64,000 nucleotides of DNA from Paguma larvata (GCA_030068075.1 CM057839.1:56138960-56202959); one strand, 5' to 3'. Counted from the first letter of the stretch, positions 22,670 to 34,130 are shown. Notes: generated from the sequence alone by a model not told the origin. Translations and numbers: made by a program.

Positions 22670-23258
22670 TCAAAGAATTCCCTTTAATACTCTAACAAGG
22701 CTGCCTTAGTGGTGATGAACTCCTTTAGCTTTTGTTTGTCTTGGAAAGTCTCCTCTTATGTGAATGATAACCTTGCTGAAAGAGCATTCTTGGTGGCAGG
22801 GTTTTTCCTTTCAGCACTTTTAATACATCATGCCACTTCCTTCAGGCCTCCAAAGTTGCTGCTAAAAAATCAGGTGATAACTTTCTAGAGTTTCCCTTGT
22901 ATGTCTCTCTTTTCCTTTCTCTTGCTGTCTTAAAATCCCCCTCTATATCATTACTCTTTGTCATTTTAATTTTGTCTTAGTGTGGGCATCCTTGGATTAA
23001 TTTTCTTAGGGACTCTCTGTGCTTCCTGAATCAGGGTCTTTTTCTTTCCCCAGATTAGGGACATTTTCTGCCCTTTCTCTCTCTTCTTCTGGGATTCCTA
23101 TAATATGAACATTATTATTTGATGATGTCACTGAGTTCCCTTATTTTTTATTATTCTTTGGTCTTTTTGCCATTTAGCTTGATTACTTTCTATTACTCTG
23201 TATTCCAGACCATTGCCCTGTTCTGCCTCCTCTAATCTGTTATTGATTCCCTCTAGTA
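22670..23258 (-). pseudogene. L1 ORF1 remnant (minus strand)
   Basis: Antisense of ORF1: the block GGTGATGAACTCCTTTAGCT (22712-22731) is the reverse of the ORF1 C-terminal KLKEFITT coding region, followed by the antisense of the RRM region up to about 23240. The 5' coiled-coil part is lost where a SINE fragment sits. Confidence 0.8.
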
Positions 23259-23259
23259 T

Positions 23260-23355
23260 ATTTTTTAAGTTTATTTATTTTGAGATATAGAGCAAGTGTA
23301 AGCAAGGGAGGGGCAGAGAGAGAGAAGCCCAAGTAGGCTCTACTGTCAATGGGGA
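23260..23355 (-). mobile_element. Partial CAN-SINE, minus strand
   Basis: The 3' half only of an antisense CAN-SINE (AAGTTTATTTATTTTGAGA through GAAGCCCAAGTAGGCTC). The tRNA-like head is missing: the sequence changes abruptly near 23355 to non-SINE DNA. The 5' end may have been truncated at insertion or deleted later. Confidence 0.8.
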
Positions 23356-23639
23356 CTGGATTATTGAAAATATATTCAAAGCATACAGAGACAATATAAT
23401 CAACAAGATTTAACCAATGAACACAGGAAATCATACAACTTGCACAATTATCAAATTCTCCTATTTTTCAAGTAATTATTAAATGCTTATAAAATGGTAG
23501 GAACAGCATTTCTGCAAACCAATTGTTAAACAATTTTAATGTGCATTGCTAGGTAGTATCCCACATGAACACACAAAAAAAATTCAAGGTAACTATTTCA
23601 ACAAATCTTCACAGAGACTGAATTTTAGTGGTTTAAAAA
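23356..23639. other. Unique spacer between L1s
   Basis: AT-rich sequence with no recognised repeat. It probably is the original host DNA between two L1 elements. Confidence 0.3.
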
Positions 23640-24955
23640 TATTTGCAGGACTTTTGGGAAGATGCAGAGTACAAGGATCCTAAGCTCGCCTTGACCCATG
23701 GACACAGCAAGATACAGTTATACCAGTACAATTTACTGAGGAAACAACCTGAAGACAGGCAAAACAGACTTACATGGTAAATAATAGAGAGAAGGCCACA
23801 CTGGAAAGGGTAGGGGGAGTGGAAACATGATTTGGAATCAAACATCCAGCAACACTAACCACAAGCGGAAGAGATACCACAAGTACAGAGGAGCAAGAGG
23901 AACAGACCCCACTCCAGGGACAGGAGTTCCGATTTTCGGCTTTGAAAACTGGTCAGACCTACCTTTGTGAATTTTAACAATCAGTGTGGCTTAATTTCTG
24001 CTATTTTAAAAATCAATGGGCTTAGTTCTGGGAGAGCTGGGATATAATAAGAATGGAATCTCTACCCTAAAGAGACAGCATAACAAATAACCCATCCAAG
24101 ACACAGCATAAAAGTAGCAGTTTAAAAAGCACCTGGGTATACACAAAGGAGATTTACTAATCTTAGAATATGCATTGGAGGTTTGGGATCTTTAGGAGAC
24201 TTCTCCAAGACCAAAAGAGCTGGAATTATCCATTCCTACCCCACCCCCAAACCAGTCTAGATAGCTGAACACTTGTGGGAATCAGCATAACACTCCCCAC
24301 CTATCTTGCTAGCACCATCTGCCCTACTCCTGCGATCCTCTGTGGATCTACCCCATCCAACCCACCCCACTTGGCAGGCATCATGCCAAGTTGGCTCCTG
24401 CTCCAACATCCCATGCCAACATCTCTGGCAGGGAACAGCACCACTCCAAAGTGACTTCTGCCCTGGAGAGAAGGGAAAAATAACCATACACACAATAGTG
24501 CACCCCTAGTCTCAGCATCCAAACCCATAGCTGGCAACAGAGAGTGCCCTGCCTATCAGTGTTCCCAGCAAGGAAAGCTTCTGAGGGGGCAAGGTGGGGA
24601 GAGCACCCTGCAGTTTGGTGTGACTGCAGCCCCAGCAGAGAGGTTCAGAGCAGGCATCTGGTCTGACTGCTGACAGGACCCAACTATTAGCACATGGTGG
24701 CCTCAAACAGGCCCCAAGTAGCACAGGAACAAAACCCTGCCCACCATACCCATGACAGGTAAAGTGGGACAGTTAAGGCGACTACACTGAAAGCAATCCA
24801 GGCTTAGCCATTCAAGTAGGGCACATGCAGCCCACTTAGGAAATACTCCTGAAGCATCTTGTTCTGGTGAACAGAGAACTTTGTGCTATTGGACACCACA
24901 GGACCTCTTTTACATAAGGCCACTACTTTTGAGATCAGATGTAGCTGACTTTCTT
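23640..24955 (+). promoter_or_regulatory. L1 5'UTR, second type
   Basis: Matches the antisense block at 38960-40425 in order: GACTTTTGGGAAGATGCAGA near its start, then a middle rich in CCAACCCACCCCACTTGGCA-type sequence, ending in ACATAAGGCCACTACTTTTG near 24915. It is clearly different from the array-bearing 5'UTRs elsewhere in the window, so at least two L1 promoter types are present. The 80-codon-class open frames inside are incidental. Confidence 0.7.
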
Positions 24956-24959
24956 AATA

Positions 24960-25316
24960 GAAACAGAGTTAGACAAAGAGGAGACAAGAATACATTCCAA
25001 ATGAAAGAACAGAACAAAGACACATAAAAGGAACTAAGACAAGCAATATGCCTGATAAAGAATTCAAAGTAATGGTCATAAAGATGCTTATTGCACCTGA
25101 GAGTAGAGAATCTTAGTAAGACCTTCAACAAAGAGATAGAAAATATTAAAAAGCCTATCAGAGATGAAGAACTCAATTACCAAAGTAAAAATATGATAGA
25201 CTCCACAGCAGAACATATCAGTGACCTAGAAGACAGGGTAATAGAAAGTAACTAAGCTAAGCAACAAAAAGTCGAAAGAATAACTGAAAACAGGAATTTC
25301 TTGATAAATGAAATTG
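24960..25316 (+). pseudogene. L1 ORF1 N-terminal remnant
   Basis: Corresponds to the start of ORF1 and the coiled-coil region (AAGAATTCAAAGTAATGGTC, a GACTTCAACAAAGAGAT-type segment, and ATCAGTGACCTAGAAGACAG). The sequence then jumps to ORF2. No continuous frame. Confidence 0.75.
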
Positions 25317-26700
25317 AAGATGACAAAAACAAATGGAAAGATACCCCATGATCACAGATTTGAAGAACGAATATTGTTAAAATATCTATACTACCCAAAG
25401 CAATCTACAGATTTAATGCAACCCTATCAAAATACCATCAGCGTTTTTTACAGAGCTATAGCAAACAATCCTAAAATTTGTATGGAACCACAAAAGACCC
25501 TGAATAGTCAAAGCAATGCTGAAAGAGGAGAACAAAGCTGGAGGCATCATTATCCTAGATTTCAAGATATAAGGCTGTAGTAATCAAAACAATATGGTGC
25601 TGGCACAAAAATAGACACATAGATCAAGGGTACACAACAGACAGTCAAGAAATAAAACTATGCTTATCTAGTTAATTCATCTATGATAAAGGAGGCAAGA
25701 TTATACAATGGGAGAAAGATAGTCTTTTCAACAAATGGTGTTAGGAAAACTGGACTGCTTTCTTATACAATATACAAAAATAAACTCAAAATAAGGACTT
25801 AAATGTGAGACTTGAAACCATAAAATTCCTGGAAGAAAACACATGCAGTAAGTATTTTGACATGGCCTTAAAAAACATTTTTCTAGGTATGTACTCAGGC
25901 AAGGGAAACCAAAGCAAAATTAAACAACTAGGACTACAAAATAAGATTTTGCAAAGGAAACCAACAAAACGTCAAGGAAACCTACTGAATAGGAGAAGAG
26001 ATTGCAAGTGGAAATCCACTAAAGGGTTAATATAGAAAATATGTAAAGATCTTATATAATTCAACACCAAAAAATAATGATCTGATTAAAATGGGAAGAG
26101 GACCTGAATAGACATTTTTCAAAAAAGACATACACATGGCCAACAGACCATGAAAAGTACTCAACATCACTCAACAGGGAAATGCAAATCAAAACCACAA
26201 TGAGATATCACCTTATACATGTCAAAACTGCTAAAATAAAAAAGGCAAGGAATAACAGATGCTGGGGTGGAGAAAGACAAATACTCATGCAGTTTCAGCA
26301 GGAATGTAAATTGGTGCAACCACTGTGGAAAAAAAGGTATGGAAGTTCCTCAAAAAATTAAAAACAATTACCATATGGTTCACTAATTCCACTACTGGGT
26401 GTTTACACAATGAAAATGAAAACACTAATTTGAAGGGATATATGCACCATTATGTTTATTGCAGCATCATCTACAATAGTCAAGATATGGCATCAACCCA
26501 CGTGTCCGTTCAGAGATGAACAGATAAAGAAGGGGTCATATATTTTTATGACGGAATATTACTTAGCTATAAAAAGGAAGGAGAGCTTGTCATTTGCAAC
26601 AATGTGGATGGACCTAGAGCGCATAATGCTAAGTGAAACAGTCATCCTGAGAAAGACAAACAACATATGGTTTCATTCACATGTGGAATTTAAAGAATAC
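25317..26700 (+). pseudogene. L1 ORF2 C-terminal remnant
   Basis: The downstream third of ORF2. The 76-codon frame at 25805-26035 (KFLEENTCSKYFD) and the 85-codon frame at 26452-26709 (MTEYYLAIKRKE, then MWMDLERIMLSE) correspond to ORF2 C-terminal sequence. No endonuclease or reverse-transcriptase active site is present in this copy. Confidence 0.85.
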
Positions 26701-26915
26701 AACAAATGAAGAAACAAAAAAAAGAGAAAATACAGACTTTTAAAATACAGAGAAGAAACTGGTGGTTGCCAGAGGGGAGGTGAGTGGGGAATGGTGAAAA
26801 CAGATAAAGGGTATTAAGAGTACACTCATATATATAAGCAGTGAGTAAGATACAGAATTGTCGACTCATCAGATTTTATATCTAAAATATAAAAAATAAA
26901 ACTGTTCTAAAAAAT

Positions 26916-27329
26916 TAAAATGAGCATAATACATTAACTTAAACATGTATTACACCTACATCCCCTTCCCAGCATCCATTAAACCACCTCTCCTATAGTA
27001 AGAGCAGCAGGTTAAGTTAAGCCAAAACAACAGAATCCAGACAGGTTAGGAGCCACAGTCTCTGAAAAGCCCTCTAGAGGAGGGAGATGCCATATTGGAA
27101 GGGAAACTGAAGCAGTGAGGTTGAGTGCTAGGTACTGAGGTTTCAGGGTTATGCATCACACCTGGATACTAAATTTTCTAAACTTTGAGCTTCATGACCA
27201 CATCAAACTTTGTGGTTGTCTCACCTGGAGTAGGAATGGTGCTATTGCATGTGTGGAATGAAAGATGAAGGGAATGGTGTTGCACAAAAGGGCAAATGGT
27301 AATGAAAATTGAAATTGTTCTGTTTGCCC
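26916..27329. other. Unassigned sequence
   Basis: No gene or repeat recognised. Confidence 0.3.
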
Positions 27330-27700
27330 CCCACCAGGGGATGAGGTAGAGTTGCACTCTCTTACCCTCTTGTGGTTGGGTAGGGCCATGTGATTTATTG
27401 TGACATAAATGGTAAGAGGAAATGCTGTGTGGTTTTTCTGGGCCAAAGTTCTTTTTTTTTGGCCAAAGTTCTTAACTAGATGATGCACAAACCTCCAGAG
27501 CTTTCTTTCTCGACCTTGGTTTGGCAATGACCAATTTCCAAGGAAATGGCTGACTAATGAATAAGAATAAAATTCCTTGTACATCCACAGAGGACATGGA
27601 ACATAACCAAGAAATAAATCTATATTTGTTTTTAGCCATTAATCTTTGGACATTATTACCGCAGTATCATCTAGGCTATCCTGTTTGATACCACCTCCTC
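27330..27700 (+). mobile_element. Candidate old MaLR/MLT1-like LTR
   Basis: Ends in a GAAATAAATCTATATTTGTT then TTTAGCCATTAATCTTTGGA then ATTACCGCAGTATCATCTAG sequence, which follows the 3' end of an old mammalian LTR family with AATAAA and a closing TGATAC. The interior contains GGCCAAAGTTCTT twice (27441 and 27461). The family name is a best guess; a related element in the opposite orientation lies at 52664-53055. Confidence 0.45.
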
Positions 27701-29140
27701 CTAGTAATTGAAGCACTTCCCTGGACTTTGCCAAAATGAAGCTAGCAAGATTTTATGTGCCTCTGCCTTGAATTACTGTTTACTTCATTTGCCTGTGGTT
27801 TTCTCATTATAATGTCATTACCCCATGATGTGGGCCCTAAAGGGGTCTCTGTGCAATTACAACCTTTACTGATACCTTACTGCTACTCACTTTATCACTC
27901 ACAGGATCCTGGCTCACCTTACTCTTTGTGGCAAGAAGGCAATCACTCAGTAGTTTTCCTTTCATAATATTCTCCCTACTTATGTATTTATCAACTATAT
28001 TTCTATCTGATTACATATCTTTCTGTGTATCTTTATCTATCATCCATCCAACCATCATCTATCCTAGCCAGCTTGTACAGCTCTTCCAATGATACTACAC
28101 GATCCAAGATGGAGGTATCTCTCAGTGCGGGTCTATGCTGACAGTAACTTGATCCTGAGTCCTCCACCAGCACTGGGAGCAAGTCACACCTTTACTTAGG
28201 TTAGGGCTGAGTACAGCAGAAGACACTGAGAAAGCTTTGAGCAAGAGTGGCAGCCGGTAGCCAGCTGTAGAGCTGGAAATCCGGGTGACCCTGCAGCAGC
28301 TTTGGGCATCCAAAGAACCAAACTGGTTTCCCCAGGATCAGGAGGAGGAATGATGTGAGTAGAAAAATAAGGTACTCTCATAAGTAGCTGTTGCCACATG
28401 AGAAAGCTGGTAACATGTTGGCTACCAAGTCATTATATTAGCTCTACTCTCAGACTAGTACCTGGGAGTCAGCCAGATGGGTTGAGACCTGCTCCTTTTA
28501 AGGACCCATCTCTATCAAGCTATCTTCAATGTCCATGTACAGCTAAGTCTCCACTTGAAGGGTAAAAAGAGATCAGATTTTATAAAGCAAAAAATTCTGC
28601 CTACCACAAACCATTCATTGGAATTTCTACATTTAAGAAAATGAATCATTTGAAGCTAAATGGAATTTTAGTAAAATACATTCTTCTGTTTTGAAGAAAT
28701 GTATCTACCTAAGAAGATAAATAGGCCAGTGTACTTATACACTGACCCTGAATTTTATGAATATCCAGGAATGGTTAATGCCTATGTGAATATTCTTTAA
28801 CTTACTCTTGTTTGAAGAAAGAACAAATGTCACCAGTTCTATAACTATAAGTCAGAAAAACGATCTAACTCAATGCTCACATTTTACAAAGAAAGAAATT
28901 TCGACTCACAAAGCTACTAGAATCTGAATCAATATTTCTCCTCCAAATTATTGGTCTTATTTATCCAAAGTAGTGCTAAATCTGAGAAATATTTTTAATG
29001 TCCTTATACTCAACATCATTTATTTCAAAATTCAGAACAGAATTAAGCTATACTATTGGTATTATTTTCCTGACCTTCTTATTATCTTTAAATGGTTGGT
29101 TCTTAATTTCATTTAGGCAGGAATCTTCACTATTTAAAAA
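27701..29140. other. Low-repeat stretch, no gene recognised
   Basis: Includes a short TATC/CATC-rich run near 28010-28065. Short open frames at 28122-28399 have no recognisable family. Nothing else stands out. Confidence 0.35.
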
Positions 29141-29389
29141 CTCAAAGCAAGTTCCATTCCAAGAAAAAAGACCCTGAACTCATCACCTCCATGGAATACA
29201 CCATATCACACCTATTTATAGAACAATTCCTGTGGAAGAAAAATTGAGGGCCAACTAAACAGCTTCTGCACAACAAAAGAGAGAACAGCAAAGATACAAA
29301 GACACGATAACAAAGAAAATCCCGACTCCTGCTGCTGTGAACTGCAGTTGGGAGGAATAGCACTCAGGCATCAGGAACAGATTCTTCTG

Positions 29390-29560
29390 TCCTTGCAACT
29401 AGCATATAAAAGTGACAGCACTAGACTCCATCAAGCATTGTGGGGAGCTGCACGAACACTCTTTGGGAGGGAGGGGCTAATAAATACAATCTGTGCTTCC
29501 CCTCACTCCCACTTGAAAGTTCAGAGCAGTGCACAGTCCCATCACCCTAACCAATCTGCC
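29390..29560 (+). promoter_or_regulatory. L1 5'UTR monomer with TATAAAAG
   Basis: CTAGCATATAAAAGTGACAG at about 29398-29417 matches the monomers of the L1 at 43650, and a CCACCTCAGTGAGCCC segment follows near 29560. One monomer only. Confidence 0.55.
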
Positions 29561-30680
29561 ACCTCAGTGAGCCCAGAACCCATGTCCACACCAGTCCCAG
29601 CCATCCCACCAGTGTGTCCTCAGGGTGGTACACATTGGGACACTCCTGATCAGCACTCACCACAGCTACAGTCTTCATATTAACATGATACAGGCACAAA
29701 ACACCGTGGGTCACTCCAGGCCCATGCAACTTTGGCTTCAGATGTCTTGCTAGGGCACTCCCAGTGCAGACCACTCCAAAACCTTACAGCTGGTAGCTGC
29801 TTCAGATCAAGCCACCCTGCCAGGCTGCCCCTGCATGGAGCACCTCAGGAACCCCCATCCCATGCCTGCACTGGCTTCAGCCATCCCTCCAGGGAACCCT
29901 CTACATAGAACTCCCCAGAACACTCCCACCTACAGCAGCCTCAGATCTAGTTATCCAGCCAGGGCACCACCTGTACTGATCATCTTGGGATCCTCTGGTT
30001 TACACCCAATTCAGCTTCTGCTATTCTACCAGTTTTCTCTTAGGAGAAAGAGCTCTGGGACAACATGGTTTGCGACCACTTCAGCTTCAGCTATTTTTTT
30101 GCAAAGAGCCCAGGGACCACACTGGCCTGCACACACTTTAGCTTTAGCTGTCCTGCCAGCCACCTCCCCCACCATGCAGAAGGCTACAGAACCTCACAGC
30201 CTGTATATTTCCTGTACCCCACCTCAGATGCAGCCACCACTTCAGGACACCCTTTGTGTGAAGAGTTCTGGAACACCATGGTTGACATCTACTTTAGTTT
30301 CAGCTATCCTGGCAAGGTGTCCTCTGTGCCTAGAGCCCTGGACCCCCCAGTTTGCAACCACCTTAGTTTAATCTATCCAGCCAGGGAAACTGCTGCTCAG
30401 AGACCTCCTAGCCTACACACCCCCTCAGCTCCAGCCACCCCACCAGAGCACCCCCTGCACAGAGTTCCCCAGGACACCGCAACTTGCACCCATTTCAACT
30501 CCAGCTGTCCTGCCAGTATACCCTCAGTACATAGAAGCCGTGGACACACTGGCCTGCTTCTGCTTCAGCTTTAGCTATCCTGACAGGGTCCCCACTATGT
30601 AGAAAGTCCCAGGCCCCCAACCCACAGCAGCCTCAATTTCAGCCAACCAGCAAAAGTCACCAGCACACACAGCCTACATA
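29560..30680 (+). repeat. L1 5'UTR tandem array, about 70-bp units, at least 12 copies
   Basis: The core motif is TTCAGCTATCCTGCCAGGG-like. Core positions (the CTATCC-equivalent) are 29881, 29951, 30021, 30091, 30148, 30234, 30304, 30373, 30435, 30505, 30575 and 30643, giving spacings of 70, 70, 70, 57, 86, 70, 69, 62, 70, 70 and 68. Less clear units lie to the left. Because the unit lacks stops in some frames, it creates open frames of 178 and 169 codons that are proline- and serine-rich and have no known family. I treat these as incidental. Confidence 0.92.
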
Positions 30681-30744
30681 GGGGCAAGCACACACAAATT
30701 CATTTCTTCACATTTAGGAGAAGTAGCTGTTCTAATTGACAGAC

Positions 30745-31650
30745 ACAAACACGAAAAGTCAAGAAGAATGAGGAGACAGAAGAATATTCTCCAAAACTAA
30801 GGAAAAAACTCAGAAAAAGAACTGAAACAAAGACGAGCAATATACCTGATAAAGAATTTAAAGTAATGGACATAAGCATGGTCATAAACATTTTCACCAG
30901 ACTAGAGAGAAGAGTGGAGGAAGTCAGTGAGACCTGAGATAAATAGAAAATATAAAAAAGAACCAACGGGAGTTACAGAATGTAAAAATTGAAATAAAAA
31001 ACACACTAGAGGGAATCAGCAGTAGCTTTGTGAATGCAAAATATATATATATATATTGCACTGTATATCAGTGAACTGAAAGGCATGGTATTGAAAAGCA
31101 CACAAGCCAAATAGCAAAAAGAGAAAACAACTTTTTAAAATGAGGCTAGGTTGAAGGATCTCTTGGACAAAATCAAGCAAATAAGTATTTGCATTATAGG
31201 GATCTTGGAAGAAGTGAGAGAAAGGAGTAAAAAACGTATTTCAAGAAGTAATAGCTGAAAACTCCCCAAATCTCAGGAAGTAAACAGAAACCCAGAACCA
31301 GGATGCATGGAGAGCCCCAAATGAAATCAAACCAAGGAAGTCCACACCATGACACAAAATAATCAAAATTTCAAAGGTTAAAAATAGAGAATTTTAAAGC
31401 AGTAAGACAGAATCAAAAAGTTACCTACAAGGGAAATCATATAAGGCTATCAGTTTGTCTTTTAGAAGAAATTTTGCAGGCCAGAAGGGAGCGGCACAAT
31501 ATATTCAAAGTGCTAAAACAAAAAAAAACCTACAACTAAGAATGCTCTACCCTGCAAGATTATCATTCAGATTTGAAAAAGAGAGAAAGTTTCCCAAACA
31601 AAAGTTAATCACTTTATGACCACTAAACCAGAAATGTTAAAGGGTCTTCT
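30745..31650 (+). pseudogene. L1 ORF1 remnant
   Basis: Coiled-coil part at 30840-31080 (with an AT-repeat expansion near 31040-31058). The RRM region carries GAAGTCCACACCATGACACA near 31335, and the C-terminal part is marked by TTTGCAGGCCAGAAGGGAGC near 31475 and the ACCAGAAATGTTAAAGGGTC segment near 31630. Frames are interrupted. Confidence 0.82.
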
Positions 31651-32945
31651 TTAAGTGGAAGAGAAACGGCCATAATCAGATGCAAAGAAAATTAGAAATA
31701 AAAAGATATAAAATAGGACAGCACGTACATAAAACATGGAAGAGACAGTTTAAAAAGTTTTTCTTTTTTTAGAATATGTTTGAACTTAAATGACTATCAA
31801 ATTAACATAGACTGATATTTATATATGAATGTTATATATGAACCTCAAGGAAACCACAAGCCCAAAACCTATGATAGATACACACAAAATAAAGAGAAAG
31901 AAAGCCAAACATAACACTATAGATGCTCATTAATCACAAAGAAAGAGAACAAGAAAAAAAAAAAAAAGGAACAGAGAACTATGAAAACAACCAGAAAACA
32001 AATAACGAAACGGAAGGAAGTACTTTCAATAATTAATGATTATTTTAAATCTACATGGTCTAAACGCCACAATCAAAAAACATAAGGTGAGGGAATCGAT
32101 TTAAAAAAGAGGCCAATCTATGTGTTGACTACAGGAGACTCACGTCAGACCTAAAGACACACACAGACTCATAAGGATGTGGAGAACAGGGAACCCTCAT
32201 TCACTGTTGGTGGGAATATAAAGTGATAGATACATCCCCCTGTGAAAAACAGTATGGAGATTTCTCAGTAAGATAAAAATAGAAATACCAGAAGATCCAA
32301 TAGTTCCACTACTGAGTATTTACCAGAAGAAAACAAAAACACTAATTTGAAAAGATTCATGCACCCCTATTTTTATGGAAGCATTATTTATAATAGTTAA
32401 TATATGGCAATAACCTGGCTGTCTACTGATAGACAACTGGATAAGAAAGATGTGATACACGCACCCACACATACACACATTGGAATACTACACAGCCACA
32501 AAGGATGAGATCTTGCCATTTGCAACAACATGGATGAACCTAGACAGTATAATGCAAAGTGAAACAAATTAGCCTAAGAAAGACATATACCATAAATCTG
32601 TGGAATCTTTAAAAAAAAAAAAAGAAAGAAAAAGAAAAAAACCAGAATCAGACCTAAGAGCAAACTGATGGTTGCCAGAGAGGAGAGAGGGGAGGGTGAT
32701 GTGGAGGTGGACAAAATGGGTTAAGAGGGAGATACGGGCTTCCAGTTATGGAATAAATAAGTCACAGGAATAAAAGGCACAGCAAAAGAAATATAGTCAG
32801 TGATACTATAGTATTGTAGGTGAAAGACACAGGTACACCAGCGGTGAGCATTGTATAATGTAAAAACTTGTTGAATCACTATGTTGTACATCTGAAACTA
32901 ATGGAACATTGTATATCAACTGTATTCAAAAAGTTATTTAAAAAC

Positions 32946-33329
32946 AACAGAAACTGGAAGCAAAGAATCACCTAAGTAACTCAAACCCTAATTTCTTGCT
33001 CAAAAATTAACATTCCAATTTCACATTGTAGTTTATTTTTCTTTTCTGAGTCAGTGATTTTTGTTTGTATTCATAGTACTGAATGAATTTTAGCATGAAA
33101 AAAATTATTTTGAAATTGTGTTATCATGAAATAGAAATTAAATTCATAAGTAGATCTCCTGAGCTTCTTTCTCCCTCTAAATGATAATTTCCCTGTGTCC
33201 CCAGTTTCTAGCTTAATGTGCAGAAGTTAAGAGTTCAATATAAATAAAAACTACTTACAATGATGGCTCCAAGCCCCCAAACATTAATATTTAAGTACAG
33301 TGTGTGTCCATATTCTAATAACAATGAGT
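32946..33329. other. Unassigned AT-rich sequence
   Basis: No gene or repeat recognised. Confidence 0.3.
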
Positions 33330-33640
33330 CCAGCCATTTCTCACCACCTTGGTCCAGTCCGCCATCATCTTTTACCTGAATAAATACAGTAGCCTCTCTA
33401 CCTCTTTCCTTGCTCCCTATAACCTCTTCTCAACACAGCAGACCGAATAATGCTGTTAAACGTGTTTCAGGTCAAGCTACTCCCTGGACCAAACCTTCCA
33501 ATGACTTTCCATTCTCTTCATAGGAAACAAAAATAAAGGCATTACAGTGAATGGCTCATAGCCCTATGTCATGTGACCACTACCTCTTTGCTTCATATCC
33601 TACTATTGCTCTTCCTTCTGCAAGCGATGTACATCGTTTC
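33330..33640 (+). repeat. L2 LINE fragment
   Basis: Order of recognised blocks: ACCTTGGTCCAGTCCGCCAT, ATCTTTTACCTGAATAAATA, CAACACAGCAGACCGAATAA, CTCCCTGGACCAAACCTTCC, CAATGACTTTCCATTCTCTT. All follow the L2 ORF2 3' region. Very old; the 69-codon frame at the end is incidental. Confidence 0.75.
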
Positions 33641-33926
33641 ATTCATATTTCAATGCTCAAAGCAAGTTATATGCCCATGCCCAAAATAAAATTGTGCCTG
33701 TACCTGAAAGCAGAAATCAAAATTTTAATGAAAAGCCTTAATGGCTACTACAGAGTTTAACATTTCTTTATATGTTGTCCATGATTTGTATTTCTCCTTA
33801 AGTAGATGGTCTATTTAGTTTCTTTGTCTCTCAGGATCTTTAGAATTTTAGCAATGCTTACTTCATTCTTAATTGTAAACAGAGCCCTAGTGAAGAATAT
33901 GTCTAACCATGGTCCCTAGTCAATTC

Positions 33927-34130
33927 ATATTTATTTTGAGAGAGATAGAGAGGTTGAGAGAGCACAAGCAGGGAGGGACAAAGAGAGGGAGACAGAGATC
34001 CCAAGCAGGCTCCACACTGTCAGCACAGAGCCAGACAAGGGGCTTGAATCCACAAATAGTGAGATCATGATCTGAGCCAAAATCAAAGTAGTCTGAAAAT
34101 TAACAAACTGAGCCACCCCAGCACCCCCCC
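33927..34130 (-). mobile_element. CAN-SINE, minus strand, short TSD
   Basis: TTTATTTTGAGAGAG tail, antisense body, and antisense tRNA-like head (AACAAACTGAGCCACCC near 34100-34118). AGTCAATT at 33918-33925 and 34131-34138 is the likely target duplication. The head contains an extra piece near 34085-34100. Confidence 0.9.

Larger units (their letters stand above)
17418..23260 (-). mobile_element. L1 LINE, minus strand, repeatedly interrupted
   Basis: Read right to left: ORF1 (23258-22670), spacer (22670-22290), ORF2 endonuclease and reverse transcriptase (22290-20395, 20224-19482, 19237-19078), and C-terminal ORF2 (18119-17418). The 3'UTR is absent because the element ends at a junction with the plus-strand L1. 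It is broken by a plus-strand L1 tail (18132-19065), two SINEs in ORF2 and a third SINE at its 5' side. Landmarks include antisense GGGAATGCAAATTGGTGCAG near 17660-17690 and GATCAATGGAATGGAATAGA near 19530-19555. Confidence 0.85.
23640..26915 (+). mobile_element. L1 LINE, plus strand, internally deleted
   Basis: A second L1 subtype judged by its 5'UTR (23640-24955), which lacks the 70-bp array. ORF1 runs from about 24960 only to about 25316, where it joins the C-terminal part of ORF2 (from the GAAATTGAAGATGACAAAAA segment). The end of ORF1, the spacer, the endonuclease and the catalytic part of the reverse transcriptase are all missing. The ORF2 C-terminus and 3'UTR run to about 26915. All frames are broken. 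Confidence 0.85.
29145..32945 (+). mobile_element. L1 LINE, plus strand, ORF2 almost wholly deleted
   Basis: The 5'UTR start (29145), one TATAAAAG-bearing monomer, the full 70-bp array (29560-30680), ORF1 (30745-31650), the spacer and the first 150 bp of ORF2 are all present. At about 32173 the sequence jumps from early endonuclease (AAAGACACACACAGACTCA) to the last part of ORF2 (AAGGATGTGGAGAACAGGGA). The 3'UTR follows to about 32945. More than 3 kb of ORF2 is missing compared with a normal L1, while both ends are kept. Confidence 0.88.

Noticed and set aside
29835..30574. Two overlapping plus-strand open frames of 178 and 169 codons
   Set aside because: They lie wholly in the tandem 70-bp L1 5'UTR array, overlap in different phases, and are low-complexity (P, S, H, A). 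They show no known family.
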